64,000 bases of DNA from Dendrocalamus latiflorus (taxonomy: Eukaryota > Streptophyta > Magnoliopsida > Poales > Poaceae). Of the stretch, positions 11,275 to 23,100 are shown one piece after another; the first letter of the stretch is position 1, and each line of letters opens with the position of its first letter. Both the position numbers and the translations under genes were made by a program. The stretch is from NCBI GenBank assembly GCA_017311315.1, contig CM029663.1, positions 35,816,622 through 35,880,621 of the forward strand, read 5' to 3'. The notes under the pieces were generated by a model, which did not search any database, was not told the DNA's origin, and saw only the letters and a list, made by a program, of their open reading frames with translations.

Positions 11275-11553
11275 TTTACTCAGTCCCCGTGAATTTTTAG
11301 AGTTTTATCAATTTTTTAGTTTTAAACTGGAAAAAAATATGGTATAGTTGTAATAAAAGTTTATGTTTATTGTATGTTGTAGGTGCATTTAAAATTTTGA
11401 GGAATTTTTTTTAAGTACAATTGACTGTAGAACGTTTGATATATACATTGGTATGTTTTAAGGGTTCAACGAAATAAGTTCATTACAGAAAACGGATGTA
11501 ACATACAAGGTTTACAAATGGTACATGAATTATAGCATGCATTACAACACCAA

Positions 11554-14259
11554 CTACTGATCCGGAAATGCATTGCATCGTCTAGCTGTGTGCCCCTCCT
11601 GACCGCATCGCCCACAACGTGCACCAGAGGTTCCAGCTTGTGATTCGTCCATGTCGTTTCTAATACGTCGGCTCTGTCGCCGACCCTTCCCACCCTTCAG
11701 CATGTTAATATCCGGAACCCAAGTCCTCGCTGAAATGTCCAAAGTGGTGAAGTTTCCCACCGCCCTGAACCCCCGGAGCTCCCCACACCAAGCTTGCAGT
11801 ATTCTCTCCTTGAAAAAGTACTCGGACATGAAGTTGGAAGGATCCATGCCCACCGTTGCGCATGCAGCGAGGACATGAGAGCATGGCCTGTGTAACAACT
11901 TAAGCTTGTTGCATGTGCAGCTAGGTTCGTTTGCATGATCTCGAAGACATACCTCGTGAGTAATAAGTGAACGAGATGTCCCAAATCCGGCTCTGTCACG
12001 GAGTATCACCTCGAAACGATGCTCCCTGTTGCCCATGACATGCACTGTGTGCAATTGACCCTTCTGTGCCTTCGTCTCCATGTACGCAGTAATTTTTGAC
12101 GAATACAGGGCTCCGGGATTGGCCGCATGAAGCGAGGCACTCGCGTGCCTCTCCCTGAAGTAGCGGATTGTGCTGTGAAGAACACCTTCCACGATGGCGA
12201 CAAGGGGCTGAGAACGGAGACCTCTGAGAACCCAATTGTACACCTCGGCAAGGTTAGTTGTCATTATTCCGTACCTTGCGCCATCCGTGTCGTGCAACAG
12301 CGACCACTTCTCCAATGGTTCCCCCTCGATCCACTGCGAGAAGCACTTGATGTTTCGCGCGCTCCTCCTTCTTGAACCACTTGGGTTAGACTCATCGATT
12401 GCTGGCAAGCATTGCGGTTGTGCCTCCCCAGGAGTGACCGGCCCCTTGCTCCTCTCGTCGACGTTCTTCCTGGTGTGCTCATCCAACAACCCCCATAAAG
12501 CATCAAATTTTCTCTGCTGGTTCTGCCTAGCCAGCCTCTTGAATAGCTTCATCAAAGATTGTTTCGGGAATTGCTTGAAAAAGTTTGCCCCTAAGTGACG
12601 ACTGCACCACCGGTTTCTCATGTCCGGCCAAAAAAAGGTCTCCTCAGGGTCTTCTTGAAGTTTTCGTATCGCCTTCATAATACCGGCGTGGCGATCATGG
12701 ATTATGCACACACCAGGACGGGTGCCTACAACTCCACCCCTCACATGTCTGAGAAACCACAGCCAGCTCTCATAATTCTCACTCTCCACAAATGCAATGG
12801 CCAGCGGCAATATTTGATTGTTACCGTCAATGCCTATGGCCGTCAGGAGCTGCCCTTTGTATTTGCCTGTCAAGAAGGTCCCATCTATTGAGATAACTGG
12901 CAGCATGTGTCTGAATGCTTCAATGCTAGCACCAAATGCAAAGAATGCTCTCTGCAACACTGCAAATCCCGGTGGACTTATGGACGGCTTGTCGTGCACC
13001 GCGATGTACGTGCCCGGGTTCCTTTGCTGCAACACCTTAAGCATACGAGGAAGGTTATCGTACGCCGCTTCGAAAGTGCCAAAACGTTTTTCCAACGCCT
13101 TTTGCTTGGCACGCCACGCCTTCGCGTAGCTAATCTTATACTTGAATTTATTCTCAATAGCTAGCATAATATGTGTGGCCGCAACATCTTTCTTCTCCAC
13201 TATCTCCCCATACATCAAATTGGCTATAAATCCGGACGTAAGGTTACGATGCCTCGCCAAGACTGTGTTTAGAATGCAGGAGTGCGGCTCCACCGTGGAC
13301 ACAATCCAGTGAGTCTCATACTTGGGTCTACGTGCGTGCACCCTAAAAGGACAACCAGTCTGCTCGCACTTCACAGTGTACTGCTCCTGGCTTGATTTGA
13401 CGACGCGAAATGTCCGTTGCATTGAAAGGGCCCAAAGTTTGATGGCATCCTGCAGCGCTTCCTTGTCAGCAAACATAGCATGCACCCGAACCTCTGTTTG
13501 ATGATACTCCCATGGCGATTCATGCTCATCATGTGCGGAAACACCCTCCGCATTATACTGGTTCCATTCTTCGGGGATAGGAACTTCTTCATCATCGGAA
13601 CTGTCCTCCTCGTCGTCCTCTACAGCTTGCTCTTCATCCCATGCCCTCTGGTCATCAGATTCCATCTGATGCACGATATACTCATTATGCTCTCCTTCAT
13701 CAGCTTGCCCAGTTCCCTCTCTATAGCTTGACAGCTGTAACTCTCCTCCATGTACCGCATCGGCTTGCCCAGTTCCCTCTCTATAGCTTGACGGCCTTAA
13801 CTCTCCTCCGTGTACCGCATCGCCTTCATCACGAGCAACTTCATCAGCTCCACCGACGTGCGGCCCGCCTGAGGTGCTAGCACCTCCCGAAGCATAGGCG
13901 GACGCACGAGCTTGCGCAGCTGCTTGTAGTGAGCACGGTTGCACAAGCAGGACACACTCGTATCCACGGCACCGGCACCCTTGCACAAAGCCCTTCCACG
14001 AAGCAGAGCGCACCAATGTCTTCAACTCCCATCTGATGTCAGTGGAAGACCGGCTCCAAAGCCCTTGCACAACGACGCTGCACACCTCGGGGTCCAATGA
14101 AAAACTCTGGGTCAGCCAATGCTGCACATCTGTCATTCGAGCATTCTCGTCATCCGGAAGTATGAGAGTGACTTGCGGAAAATCGCTCAAATCCACACCA
14201 GTCGGACCTTCACGAATCATTCCAACACCATAATACACTCTCAATGTAGTACTGGCCAT
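11554..14259 (-). CDS. MULE transposase, 901 aa, intact
   Basis: A MuDR/FAR1-class transposase that would bind the element ends and catalyse transposition in the nucleus. Domains in order: an N-terminal region (1-105); a Ser/Gly/acidic linker (110-250) with an internal 20-residue direct repeat (GGELxxSSYREGTGQAD, about 150-187); a MuDR-type DNA-binding domain (about 255-330, with KCEQTGCPFRV and H326-C328); and the MULE transposase domain (PF10551-like). That domain has the first catalytic Asp in SIDGTF (D459), GNNQILPLAIAFVESE at 480-495 and the second Asp in IHDRHAG (D522). A SWIM zinc finger follows (C781, C783, C793, H795) and a C-terminal CCHC knuckle (C882, C885, H890, C895). The ATG at 14259 is followed by one unbroken frame, and the length is in the normal range. 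A purine-rich tract on the coding strand lies just upstream. The third acidic catalytic residue I cannot place with certainty. Confidence 0.93.
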   Translation of the reverse strand: MASTTLRVYYGVGMIREGPTGVDLSDFPQVTLILPDDENARMTDVQHWLTQSFSLDPEVCSVVVQGLWSRSSTDIRWELKTLVRSASWKGFVQGCRCRGYECVLLVQPCSLQAAAQARASAYASGGASTSGGPHVGGADEVARDEGDAVHGGELRPSSYREGTGQADAVHGGELQLSSYREGTGQADEGEHNEYIVHQMESDDQRAWDEEQAVEDDEEDSSDDEEVPIPEEWNQYNAEGVSAHDEHESPWEYHQTEVRVHAMFADKEALQDAIKLWALSMQRTFRVVKSSQEQYTVKCEQTGCPFRVHARRPKYETHWIVSTVEPHSCILNTVLARHRNLTSGFIANLMYGEIVEKKDVAATHIMLAIENKFKYKISYAKAWRAKQKALEKRFGTFEAAYDNLPRMLKVLQQRNPGTYIAVHDKPSISPPGFAVLQRAFFAFGASIEAFRHMLPVISIDGTFLTGKYKGQLLTAIGIDGNNQILPLAIAFVESENYESWLWFLRHVRGGVVGTRPGVCIIHDRHAGIMKAIRKLQEDPEETFFWPDMRNRWCSRHLGANFFKQFPKQSLMKLFKRLARQNQQRKFDALWGLLDEHTRKNVDERSKGPVTPGEAQPQCLPAIDESNPSGSRRRSARNIKCFSQWIEGEPLEKWSLLHDTDGARYGIMTTNLAEVYNWVLRGLRSQPLVAIVEGVLHSTIRYFRERHASASLHAANPGALYSSKITAYMETKAQKGQLHTVHVMGNREHRFEVILRDRAGFGTSRSLITHEVCLRDHANEPSCTCNKLKLLHRPCSHVLAACATVGMDPSNFMSEYFFKERILQAWCGELRGFRAVGNFTTLDISARTWVPDINMLKGGKGRRQSRRIRNDMDESQAGTSGARCGRCGQEGHTARRCNAFPDQ

Positions 14260-14392
14260 TAATGATGTATGCCTAGATGTATGATTGAAATTTACGACAT
14301 GTCAAATATCATGGGAGTTGAAGACTGTAAATACAACATAATTACAAAAAATACCTGGATCCAAATCGATGGAATAGCTTCGACTTCTTCTT

Positions 14393-14512
14393 CCTCCCTC
14401 ACCTCCTCTCCTTCTCTTCTCTCCTCCTCTCCTCCCTCTCTTCTCCTCTTCTTTTCTTCCTCTTCCTCCTCTTCTTTTCTTCCTCTTCCTCCTCTCTTCT
14501 CTCTGGGCAGAA
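14393..14512. repeat. CT/GA-rich microsatellite upstream of the MULE transposase start
   Basis: About 120 bp of almost pure pyrimidine (CTTC, CTCC units) on the + strand, so purine-rich on the transposase strand. It lies between the transposase ATG (14259) and the right TIR (from 14581), where the promoter or 5' leader would be. GA/CT tracts are common in plant core promoters, but a function here is inference. Confidence 0.6.
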
Positions 14513-14580
14513 TGAGGGAATAACGATTTCTGCGCAGAACGAGGGGAATGTGCCCGGGGGTAATGGGCGGCATAATTGCA

Positions 14581-14834
14581 GTCGCCCTACGGTTGGGCGA
14601 CTGCAATTGCAGTCACTCAACCGTTGGGCGACTGCAATTGCAGTCGCTCAACCGTAAAGCGATTGAAGAAGTCGCCCAACGGTACACAGATTCCCTAAAT
14701 GTCGCCTCCCGGTTGGGCGAAAGGCAGCAGTCGCCCAATGGGGTGGCGACTGGAGATTATTTTTGTAAAAAATGTTGTCGCGGGTATATTTATGTATTTT
14801 CGAATAAAAAACGGATTATCCGTACAAAAAATTC
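14581..14834 (-). repeat. MULE right terminal inverted repeat (254 bp)
   Basis: Inverted copy of 11021-11274. On the minus strand it precedes the transposase, so it should carry the transposase promoter, as TIRs do in MuDR-type elements. Short open frames in it mirror those in the left TIR and are not genes. Confidence 0.95.
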
Positions 14835-14843
14835 CCAAACTTA

Positions 14844-15322
14844 CATATTCGACTTTCTAATTAATGCAACTCTAGTCGACGACAGGGTTCAAAATATTGG
14901 ACTGACCAAATTTCTCCCCTATTGACTGGTATTTCCTCTTCAAATTCCAACTTGTAGTTTTGAATTTTTAAAAAGGTCACAGATCAGGAATCTCACTAAA
15001 TGCCTGGACATCCTGATAACTGAATGGGAGTTTCTAAAATCCTTCTAAATGAGCGGATGACATACACGTCTCCAAGTAGTCTGTGGAGTGAGAAGTAATG
15101 TAAGTTCACTTAAAAGAATAATCTGGATAGTCGTAGTCTGTGGAGTGTGAAGTTATATAATTTCACTCACAAGAATAATCTGGATAGAGGAATAATATCG
15201 AATAGCGGTGTGGATTGTTTGTAACTCAAGAGTAAAAAGCCTCAGCATGTTAATTACTTCAGCTGGCTTTCAAAAGCAGTAATACATGTGCCTCCGCATG
15301 TTTGACGTCTGTTATTGTACAG
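14844..15322 (+). other. Intron of the callose synthase gene (3' part) upstream of the first visible exon
   Basis: AT-rich non-coding sequence ending in TATTGTACAG, a plausible acceptor for the exon starting at 15323. It contains a short duplicated phrase (GTCTGTGGAGTG near 15080 and 15138, each followed by AAGAATAATCTGGATAG). No exon seen. Confidence 0.6.
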
Positions 15323-17164
15323 GATGAACAAGAGACACAGCGCAGGCTTGCGTCAACTGATGCAAGAGAGATTCAAAAGTTCTATAAGCAGTATTGTACA
15401 AAAAATCTTGAGGAGGGTCTTCAAACGAGAAAACCGTAAGACTGACCAGCGTTGCATAGCATTGGCAATCTTTTCTGCACAAATTATCATCCTTAAGCTA
15501 TGTTCACTTATTTTGTTTTTTTGAATGATATAGGGATGAGATGGCTAGATACTATCAGATTGCGTCTGTCCTATATGATGTGCTAAAAACAGTGATGCCT
15601 GAAAAATCTGACCCTGAGGTTCTACATCCAGCAATTACAAATACTTGCAAGATACTATTTCATCTTCTCCACTTTCTACGCGTCATGAAATATGATAACT
15701 TGGAAGAATTGTTTTGCAGTTTGATAAGTACGCGGAAGGGGTTGAAAAGGAGAAAGCCTCCTATTCGCACTACAACATTCTACCCCTTAATATTTCTGGT
15801 CCCACACAACCAGTAATGGAAATTCCTGAGGTCATATAGATCAGTTTCCTTTGGACAGCTTTCGTAAATACGACATGTAGTATGAATGATTTTCTTGTTC
15901 TGTGAAAACTGCAGATAAAAGCAGCAGTGGATCTTCTTCGCAGGATAGAGAACCTCCCAAAGCCAAGGCCGGATCCAAATTCCATGTCTGAAGAGATAAA
16001 TAGCCCTTTTGTTGACGATTTGCTTGATTGGCTAGGGCACACATTTGGATTTCAGGTGCAAACTAAACTAATACTTAACTTCATTTCTAGACTATTAGTT
16101 TATTACAATACCTGATCCAAATCTCTCATGACTGCATAATCGGGAATTTTCCAATTTTCCATTTTTTTATTGTGATGGTTTATTTCCATCTTTTAGACAT
16201 GTTTTCTAAACCAATTCTAGAGACTAGCTTTCAAAATTTAGTAGTTTCAATACTTAGTTTGGTATGTAATCCAGAAATTTAATGCTTATGGAAATAAAAA
16301 CATACACCATGGGGTTATATCATATAAGTATTTATTTTTAACTCATAAGTAAAGACATCTGCTATGTATATAATTTGACCTTGGTTATTACTGAATTGTG
16401 CTATAAATAATAATATAAAAAATGGCATGTTAACTAAATTTATTTATTGTATTCTACCTATAGTTGGTGTACTTAATGGGAAAATGATTTGTTAATTCTA
16501 CTGTGCTCTAGTTACAAAGTAGTATGGTGGTTTTCGAGTTGGGTGGCTAGGCGCACAAGGTTCTGTGTGAATGTGTTCTTTGTTATTTGTTTAGCGTTTC
16601 ATACTACGTTTTGTTTCATTGTTGTAGAAAGGCAATGTGGAGAATCAAAAGGAGCATTTGATTTTACTGCTTGCCAACATTGATATGAGAAAAGGGGGTA
16701 ATGACCACCAGGGTGAAAGACACAGTCATATGGTAAATCTTTTCTTTGAAACTTCTTTTTATTTCACTACTATTTAATCAATTCGACATCTTGGAGCCCT
16801 TTTGAATATGATTCCAAGTTCCTATAAATTTATCAATGTTAAACTGATTCATGAACTTCTAATAGATACAAAATACTACAGTGATGTACTTGAAGGAGAA
16901 AATATTTGAAAATTACATTTCTTGGTGCCAATATCTGCATTTGGAGTCAAACATCAAGTAAGTAATATAACAGTTTGTTGCACACATCTGGTGCTCAAAA
17001 TCATCAACCTTGTTAATCATAACGAATTTTCACATTGCAGAATTCCAAACAATGCCTCCAAACTACAACTAGAGCTTCTTTACATAGGGTTGTATTTGCT
17101 GATTTGGGGTGAAGCATCTAATGTTCGCTTTATGCCTGAATGCCTTTGTTATATCTTCCACCAT
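15323..17164 (+). CDS. CALS7: Callose synthase exons 1-7 of the visible set (N-terminal cytosolic region)
   Basis: Exons: 15323-15435, 15534-15618, 15720-15830, 15915-16055, 16628-16732, 16866-16957, 17041-17164 (257 codons). They encode DAREIQKFYKQYC and YYQIASVLYDVLKTV (Vta1-like part), HYNILPLNISG, LLDWLGHTFGFQ, NQKEHLILLLANIDMR, KIFENYISWCQYL, and the FKS1_dom1 signature LLIWGEASNVRFMPEC. All junctions are GT-AG and phases agree. For exon 6 I chose the acceptor at 16865 rather than the one at 16881, because only 16865 keeps the frame and also restores the conserved NTTVMYLKEKIF. Exon 1 is entered in phase 0 from an acceptor at 15321-15322, so at least one more exon lies upstream, not in the window. 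Introns here are short except 16056-16627, in which I see nothing else. Confidence 0.85.
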
Positions 17165-20100
17165 GTAAGTGACAACTTTGTTCTTTTATTTGAGATAACT
17201 TGTACTTCTGATACATACCTTACATGAGATTTTTTTTCACTTAAGTTTTGTTTCTTGTTTTATTGCAAGTCTACTATGTTCAATTCCTTTTTGTACGTGC
17301 AGCAGTGGCAATTAATAATACTGACAAGGCTGTACATGTCAAATCCACCCTTGTGCTTTCCATCCCAACCACAAAGATTATTTTGTAAATATACACTAAC
17401 TTGATTAAGTTCCTATGTCCGCCAATAATTATAGGCACGGCTGTTTGAACAAATTTCACTCTATAGAGATCACACATTTTACCCACAAGAGATAACCAAC
17501 TTATTATATTCCACATGTTTCCTTAGACATGCAGATTAAGAAGATCACAATAAGTTTTTTATAATGCATCTTCCTAGCAAGGCTACACCTGCTAAGGTTT
17601 TTACCACCGTGGGGTTCTATTCACCGACTCTAGAAGCCCATCTTGTGTCGCATGGAGGCTTCTATCAACTCTCAACTCATGTCCCACCAGATAGCGCAAC
17701 CTGTGCTGGGTCGATGCAACTTAGTTGGCCAAGTCATACTCATTATAGACTTATAGTTGCACTGTTTTTACATTAGAAAGGGGTTACAAGATTAAGTTCT
17801 TAAGGTTATCTGGACAGTTCTATCACAAACCATAATATCATGCTCCCACCGCACTAGCCTCTCTCACTATCTGCCTAGATATTTAAGTAAATTTAGAGTT
17901 TTAGGGATCAAAATATCCTTTCAGTTCAAATACTAGCCATTTCTATACAATGACTACCCAAATATAATTTTTCATATTTGAAATGATGTCAAGACAATTT
18001 AATGCCCCCAACTATCTAAGTAAGACTAACCATGGTGCTTAAATACAGACTTATCACTAGTAGGTTTAGCAAAATTTCTAGGACAACAAGGTTTTATGTC
18101 AAGAATCAAGGAGTGGGGTGTAGTAGCACAATTATCAATATGGACTTAACTATGATCTCACATAATTTGTTCATGGATATAATTTGCATAACAAATGAAA
18201 GCATGCAATTTAATAATTTAAATTAACATAATTTGCGTTCAAAATGTAGGTGTAATATGATCAAAATATCCCTGGTTGGGCTCAAATTGTTGTTCTTCCT
18301 GGGCTTTGTAATCTAGATGAGCGATTACGACATGAAGTGAATAAACACCAGAGAATGCAAAAAAATCCAAATGAAAATATGAAATCCAAAATTTATGCTT
18401 TTACCCACATTAGAAAGATCTTGATTTTAGATGAATTTACAAACAAGTTTCATTTAATTTTGATTTAAAACGAGTGGAAACAGGCGTTCCAAAGTTCAAA
18501 TTCAGGAAAACTCCTAAAATAAACAAAGGAGAGAGACTGTCTCACTCATAGCTGCGCTATTTTAATTTATTTTCTTATTTATTTCCATATTCAAAAATAC
18601 TCCAGAGGCTGACATATCGGGCCGGCTGGGTTTTTTATTTGTTTTTGAATTATTTTTGTTAAAAAAATACTACAGTGACTCAAAGGTGGGCCAGATAATA
18701 TTTAATTTCTTTTCGATTTATTTTTGTTAAAGAAATAACTGGTGTGACAGTAAGTGGAACCAGAGCACAGTGAGGACCCACATGATAGTGGCTTAGAATT
18801 CAAATATGGTTTTAATTAAATTTCTTAATTTGTTGGGCCCACATGTCAGTGACTAATTAACACTGATTAATGAGTGCCATTAACTCTAATTAATTACTAT
18901 AGTTAGTTAACTACGAACTACAGTGCTCCTCTACTTACAACGGAGGTGCTCCTTGTCGTGCTCGTTGCTGATGAGGCAAGTGATGGCGAGCACTAGCAAC
19001 CCCCAATATGGTTTGCCAAGACCACAACGGTCCTAAGGGTGGTGGCAACATGACTGGTGATGAACCACGGTGGCGGCGTGATGGCGCCAGGTGGTGGCAA
19101 AGCTCATCCACCATGGCAATCGGGGCACCAGTGGTGAGGCGAGCTAAACTAAAGGACGGTGAGCATCTACGAGGCACAGGGAACTCACCAGAGACTTTGG
19201 TGAGGTTTGGGGAGGTTGAGGCAGTCTAGCGATGAGGACCCAAGGCGGCGCAGTAGAGGACCACAACACCGGGGAAAATGACTACCAAAATTGGGTAAGG
19301 GCAAAGTAAGGAGGTAATTGGATGCTCAATACATGAGGAATCAAACAATGGCTCACCGGAGTGGAGATGGCGGCAGAGGGGGCTATCTCAGCCAGTGGAG
19401 AAGAAGTTGATGGCGCTAGCGAGTTTCCACGGGGGTGAGCTTGATTAAGTGAAGGAGAGTAAAGAGTGAGGTGTGAGGCGGCAATGTGAAGCTCGGGGTG
19501 GCTTTTATAGCCAGCTGGGGCGGCATGGGTGATGCTGGCATAGGCAGAGGCATTACGTAGAGGAGCAGTTGTGGCATGCATCACCCCGGCGTGGGTACAG
19601 CTGTTACAACAAGACGGGGTGCCTGAGACAAGGCAGAGGGATAGGGCTAGCAGCTGCTGCGGTAGGAGAGCTCTCGTAGCTAGTCATCAGTGCGGCTATA
19701 AATGCGACATGATGGTGAGGTAGAGCTAGGGTAGTGCGACACGTGGTGTCACGAGCAATTCAATGCGGCAGGTGTGTGATGGGACGACGATGACGCAAGT
19801 AGAGCACATTTGAAGGTGGACGGTGACCAGTTAGTATTTGCGACGGTGAGCTGGCAAGGCACGGCTGTCTCAGGAGCACGGCAGAGTGAAGCGAGCAAGC
19901 GAGGAGGCCAGGCACATGGCTGGGCTGGGCCAAAGGGGGAGCAAGCCGGTTGGGCCAAAATGGCCATGGGCTAAAGAAAGAGACGAAGGGAAGATGATTG
20001 GGTCGGCCCAAGACTATTTTCCTAATTTTCTCTAATTTCCAATTCTACTTTGAATTTAAGTTTGAATTCCAATTCAAGTGCAATGAATTTGGATTCTAAA

Positions 20101-23100
20101 TTTTGAATTTAACTCAATTTGAATTTGGGTCACAATTTGAGTTTCAACTTTGAATTTTATTTTCAATTCAACTCCCAAAGCCAAAAGGATAGTTTGATAA
20201 AAAGCAAAATGCCAAAATTATCCAAAAATATTAAATGGCCCCAAATTTAGGCTGTTACAAAACCTACCCCCTTGAAAAGAATCTGGAGCCTGATATTCCG
20301 TCTAGTCAGAGAATAGATAGGGGAAATCTATCCTCCACTAGTCTTCTCACTCCAATGTGGCTTCTTTCTCAGTGTGGTTACTCCACTAGACCTTACAGAG
20401 ATGAATGGTCTAGTGTCTTATTTGCTTCTCCATGATGTCAAGAACCTTGACAGAATGTTCTGGGTAACTCAAGTCCTTTTTAATCTCTATGGTCTCTAGG
20501 ATACTTCTTGAGCTGGGACATGTGAAACACATTGTGTACATTTGCTAGGTTTACGGGCAACTCTAGCTGATAGGCTACTTCTCCACTTTTGGTAGTGATA
20601 AAAAATGGTTGTATGTGTTATGGTGCAAGTTTGCCTTTAACTTGAACCTTTTTATTCCTCGTACAGGACACACCTTAGGTAGACGTAGCCACCAACTTCA
20701 AAGCTTAACTCTCTACAACTGATGTGGCATCAAGTAGCACTACAACTTTGGTTAGTGCTTGCAGTTCTGTGCACAATGTTCAAGAAGTTTTGAATGTCAA
20801 TTCTGAGATTTCTAATGTGCACAAAATATATATTTGGAAAGCTAATGAAGTCTACTTTCCAATGAATCAAATGGAACTTGATTTGGAGCTTTCTACACAA
20901 AGTTATGACAATTTCATTGGATGCTGCACGAGCTGTCCGGAGAGACACGCGAGACTTGCCAAACATAAAGAGTCCGAGTATTGCAATGCAAATAAGGATA
21001 AAATCCGACTACACCATGGCTTTCTAAAGGTTGAGAAGGATTACTTTTCAGATTCCAAATGGATTTGGAAGCACCTTGAACAAGAAAACAAAACATATAA
21101 AAGTTTGAAGCCGGTTCGGACTCAGTTCGGGACAGCTGACAAAACCGATACTAAAAGATCTATAACTTTCACAAACGGAGTCCGATTTTGGCGTTCTTGG
21201 ACTCATTAGAAAGCTAATTCGAAACCCCACACAATAGATAAGGTTCCAGCCATGGAATCCTCCTGGTCACATCGCAAATTGAGAGAGAATCCGGTGGTAG
21301 CAGTTTGTTTCGGCCTTACGCCAGGTTGTGCGTGAGTTTTAGTCAAGACCGTGTATTGTGCACCAATATAAGGCCAGGGCCTTAGCCCCATTGTAACTTA
21401 GGCTATTAATTGAGAAATAGAAACCAGAAAATCACCATGGTTTGGTGGCCATTGTTGGCGTGTTCTTGAGATTTCCATCGAGAAATTGCTCTTGGTGTGT
21501 TAAATCCAATTGTGGTGTTGGATTCTACTCGCTGAAACTTCGGTTTCTCTACCCTTTGTTCACGTGTTGTGGTGTGCGTGGGAGAAGGCTTATCTTGGAG
21601 GTGCATGCTGTTCTAGAGTTTGCAAGAACTTTAGAACAAGGAGGGCATCCAACAAGGCGTATCATGAAAGATCAGAGGCAAAGCAACGTGGTTCAGCTAG
21701 CTTGCTAGGTGGATCCGTATCAACAATGGTTATCGGTGCAACTCTTCTGTATTGATTGAGTTGTTTGCAATTGGTCTCTAATCAAGCGGGCCTTCTCTTT
21801 AGCCTACTTCAGGGTGTCTGGTCTAAAGACATAGCCTTTCCCTACTTCTGCCCAATGTAGAGGGTTTGACATATTCTACCATTAAGGGCTTCAAACATGG
21901 ACATCTTCAGGCTGGACTGGTAGCTATTGTTGTAAGAGAACTCAGCATATGATAGGCATTTTTTTCAGTCCTTGGTGAACTCTAGAGCACAGAGTTAGAG
22001 CATATCATCAAGGATTTGGTTCACCCTTTTTGTTTGTCCATCAGTCTGTAGATGGTAAGTTGTGTTAAAAGTCAGGTGGATTCTGATGGCTTCATCAAGA
22101 GTAGCCCAAAAATATGAAGTAAATTAAGAACCCCTATCTGAGACTATCTTTTTGGGTACTCCATATAAGCATACAATGTGTGACATGTATAATTCGGCCA
22201 GTTTGTCTCCCTTGTATGTGTTCCTAACCGGGATGAAATGGACAACCTTAGTTAAGCTATCCGCTATGACCCATATGGAGTCATATCCCAATTTAGTCTA
22301 TGGCAACCCGATGATGGAATCCATCCCAACTTCTTCCCACTTCCATTGAGGCATTTGTAGTCGTTGCAGCAATCTTGCTAGTATCTGGTGTTCGGTTTTA
22401 ACCTTTTGGCACACATCACAATAGGCTACATATTCGGCGATGTCTCTCTTTATATGTGGCCACCAGTACTATTTATTCATGTCTTGGTACATCCTAGTAC
22501 TCCCTGGATGCAGGGAATACATTGAGCTATGGGATTCTTTGAGTATCAATTCCTAAAGCTCCATCTGGTGGGGAATAAAGATGTGTTTGCCGTACTATAC
22601 AATTCATTGTTGATCTTTAATCATCTTGGGGGCCATTCCCTTTGCCATGAGGTGCTTGAACCGCTAGACACCCAAGCTTCCTTTCTGTGTGACTTTGATT
22701 TGCTCCTTTAGGGTTGGATGTATCTCCATTTTGGCTATGGTGCCTTCCTCTACTAACTCTATGTTGAGTGCCTTCAGTTCCTCATAGAGCTCGGCCTGCT
22801 ATTCTTGAACCATGGTATTGCTATAATATGGCTTGCAGCTCAAGGCAATAGCTACTATGTTAGCCTTTCCAGAATGATACCGCATGCTTAGATCATAGTT
22901 CTTGATTAGTTCTAGCCATCTTCTCTACCTTAGGTTAAGATCTGATTGCGTGAAGATGTTCTTGAGACTTTTATGAGCGGTGCATATGTCACAGTGATTG
23001 CTGATCAAGTAATGACACCAAATTTTTAGGGCATGCACCACTGAAGCATACTCCAAGTCATGGGTCAAATAATTCTCTTCATGTGGGCGGGGCTATCTCG

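Larger units (their letters stand above)
11021..14834 (-). mobile_element. Complete Mutator-like element (MULE), 3,814 bp, with 254-bp TIRs and 9-bp target duplication
   Basis: Both ends are visible: it starts GAATTTTTTGTACGGATAA and ends with the exact reverse complement. The flanking 9-mer CCAAACTTA occurs at 11012-11020 and again at 14835-14843, a perfect target-site duplication of the length typical for Mutator. The two terminal inverted repeats are each 254 bp. By eye they differ at only about one position (a G/A near 11172 versus 14672). The single gene inside (11554-14259, minus) is an intact MULE transposase without visible introns. Near-identical TIRs, perfect TSD and an open transposase all point to a recent insertion, and the element may be autonomous. 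It lies upstream of the first visible callose synthase exon, hence in its intron or 5' region. Confidence 0.95.

Noticed and set aside
14548..14925. 125-codon frame over the MULE right end
   Set aside because: It reads through the terminal inverted repeat and has a mirror frame at 10993-11262 in the left repeat, so it reflects repeat sequence.
15541..15816. Single-frame reading through exons 2-3 and the intron between
   Set aside because: The frame after 15618 does not match the family, whereas exon 3 in another frame (YAEGVEKEKASYSHYNILPL) does.
16882..16957. Alternative acceptor for exon 6 at 16881
   Set aside because: It would place a TGA directly after exon 5 in phase 0. The upstream acceptor at 16865 keeps the frame and restores the conserved NTTVMYLKEKIF.
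20724..21209. 161-codon plus-strand frame
   Set aside because: No ATG at its start, lies inside an LTR-like block nested in a retroelement, and has no recognisable domain.
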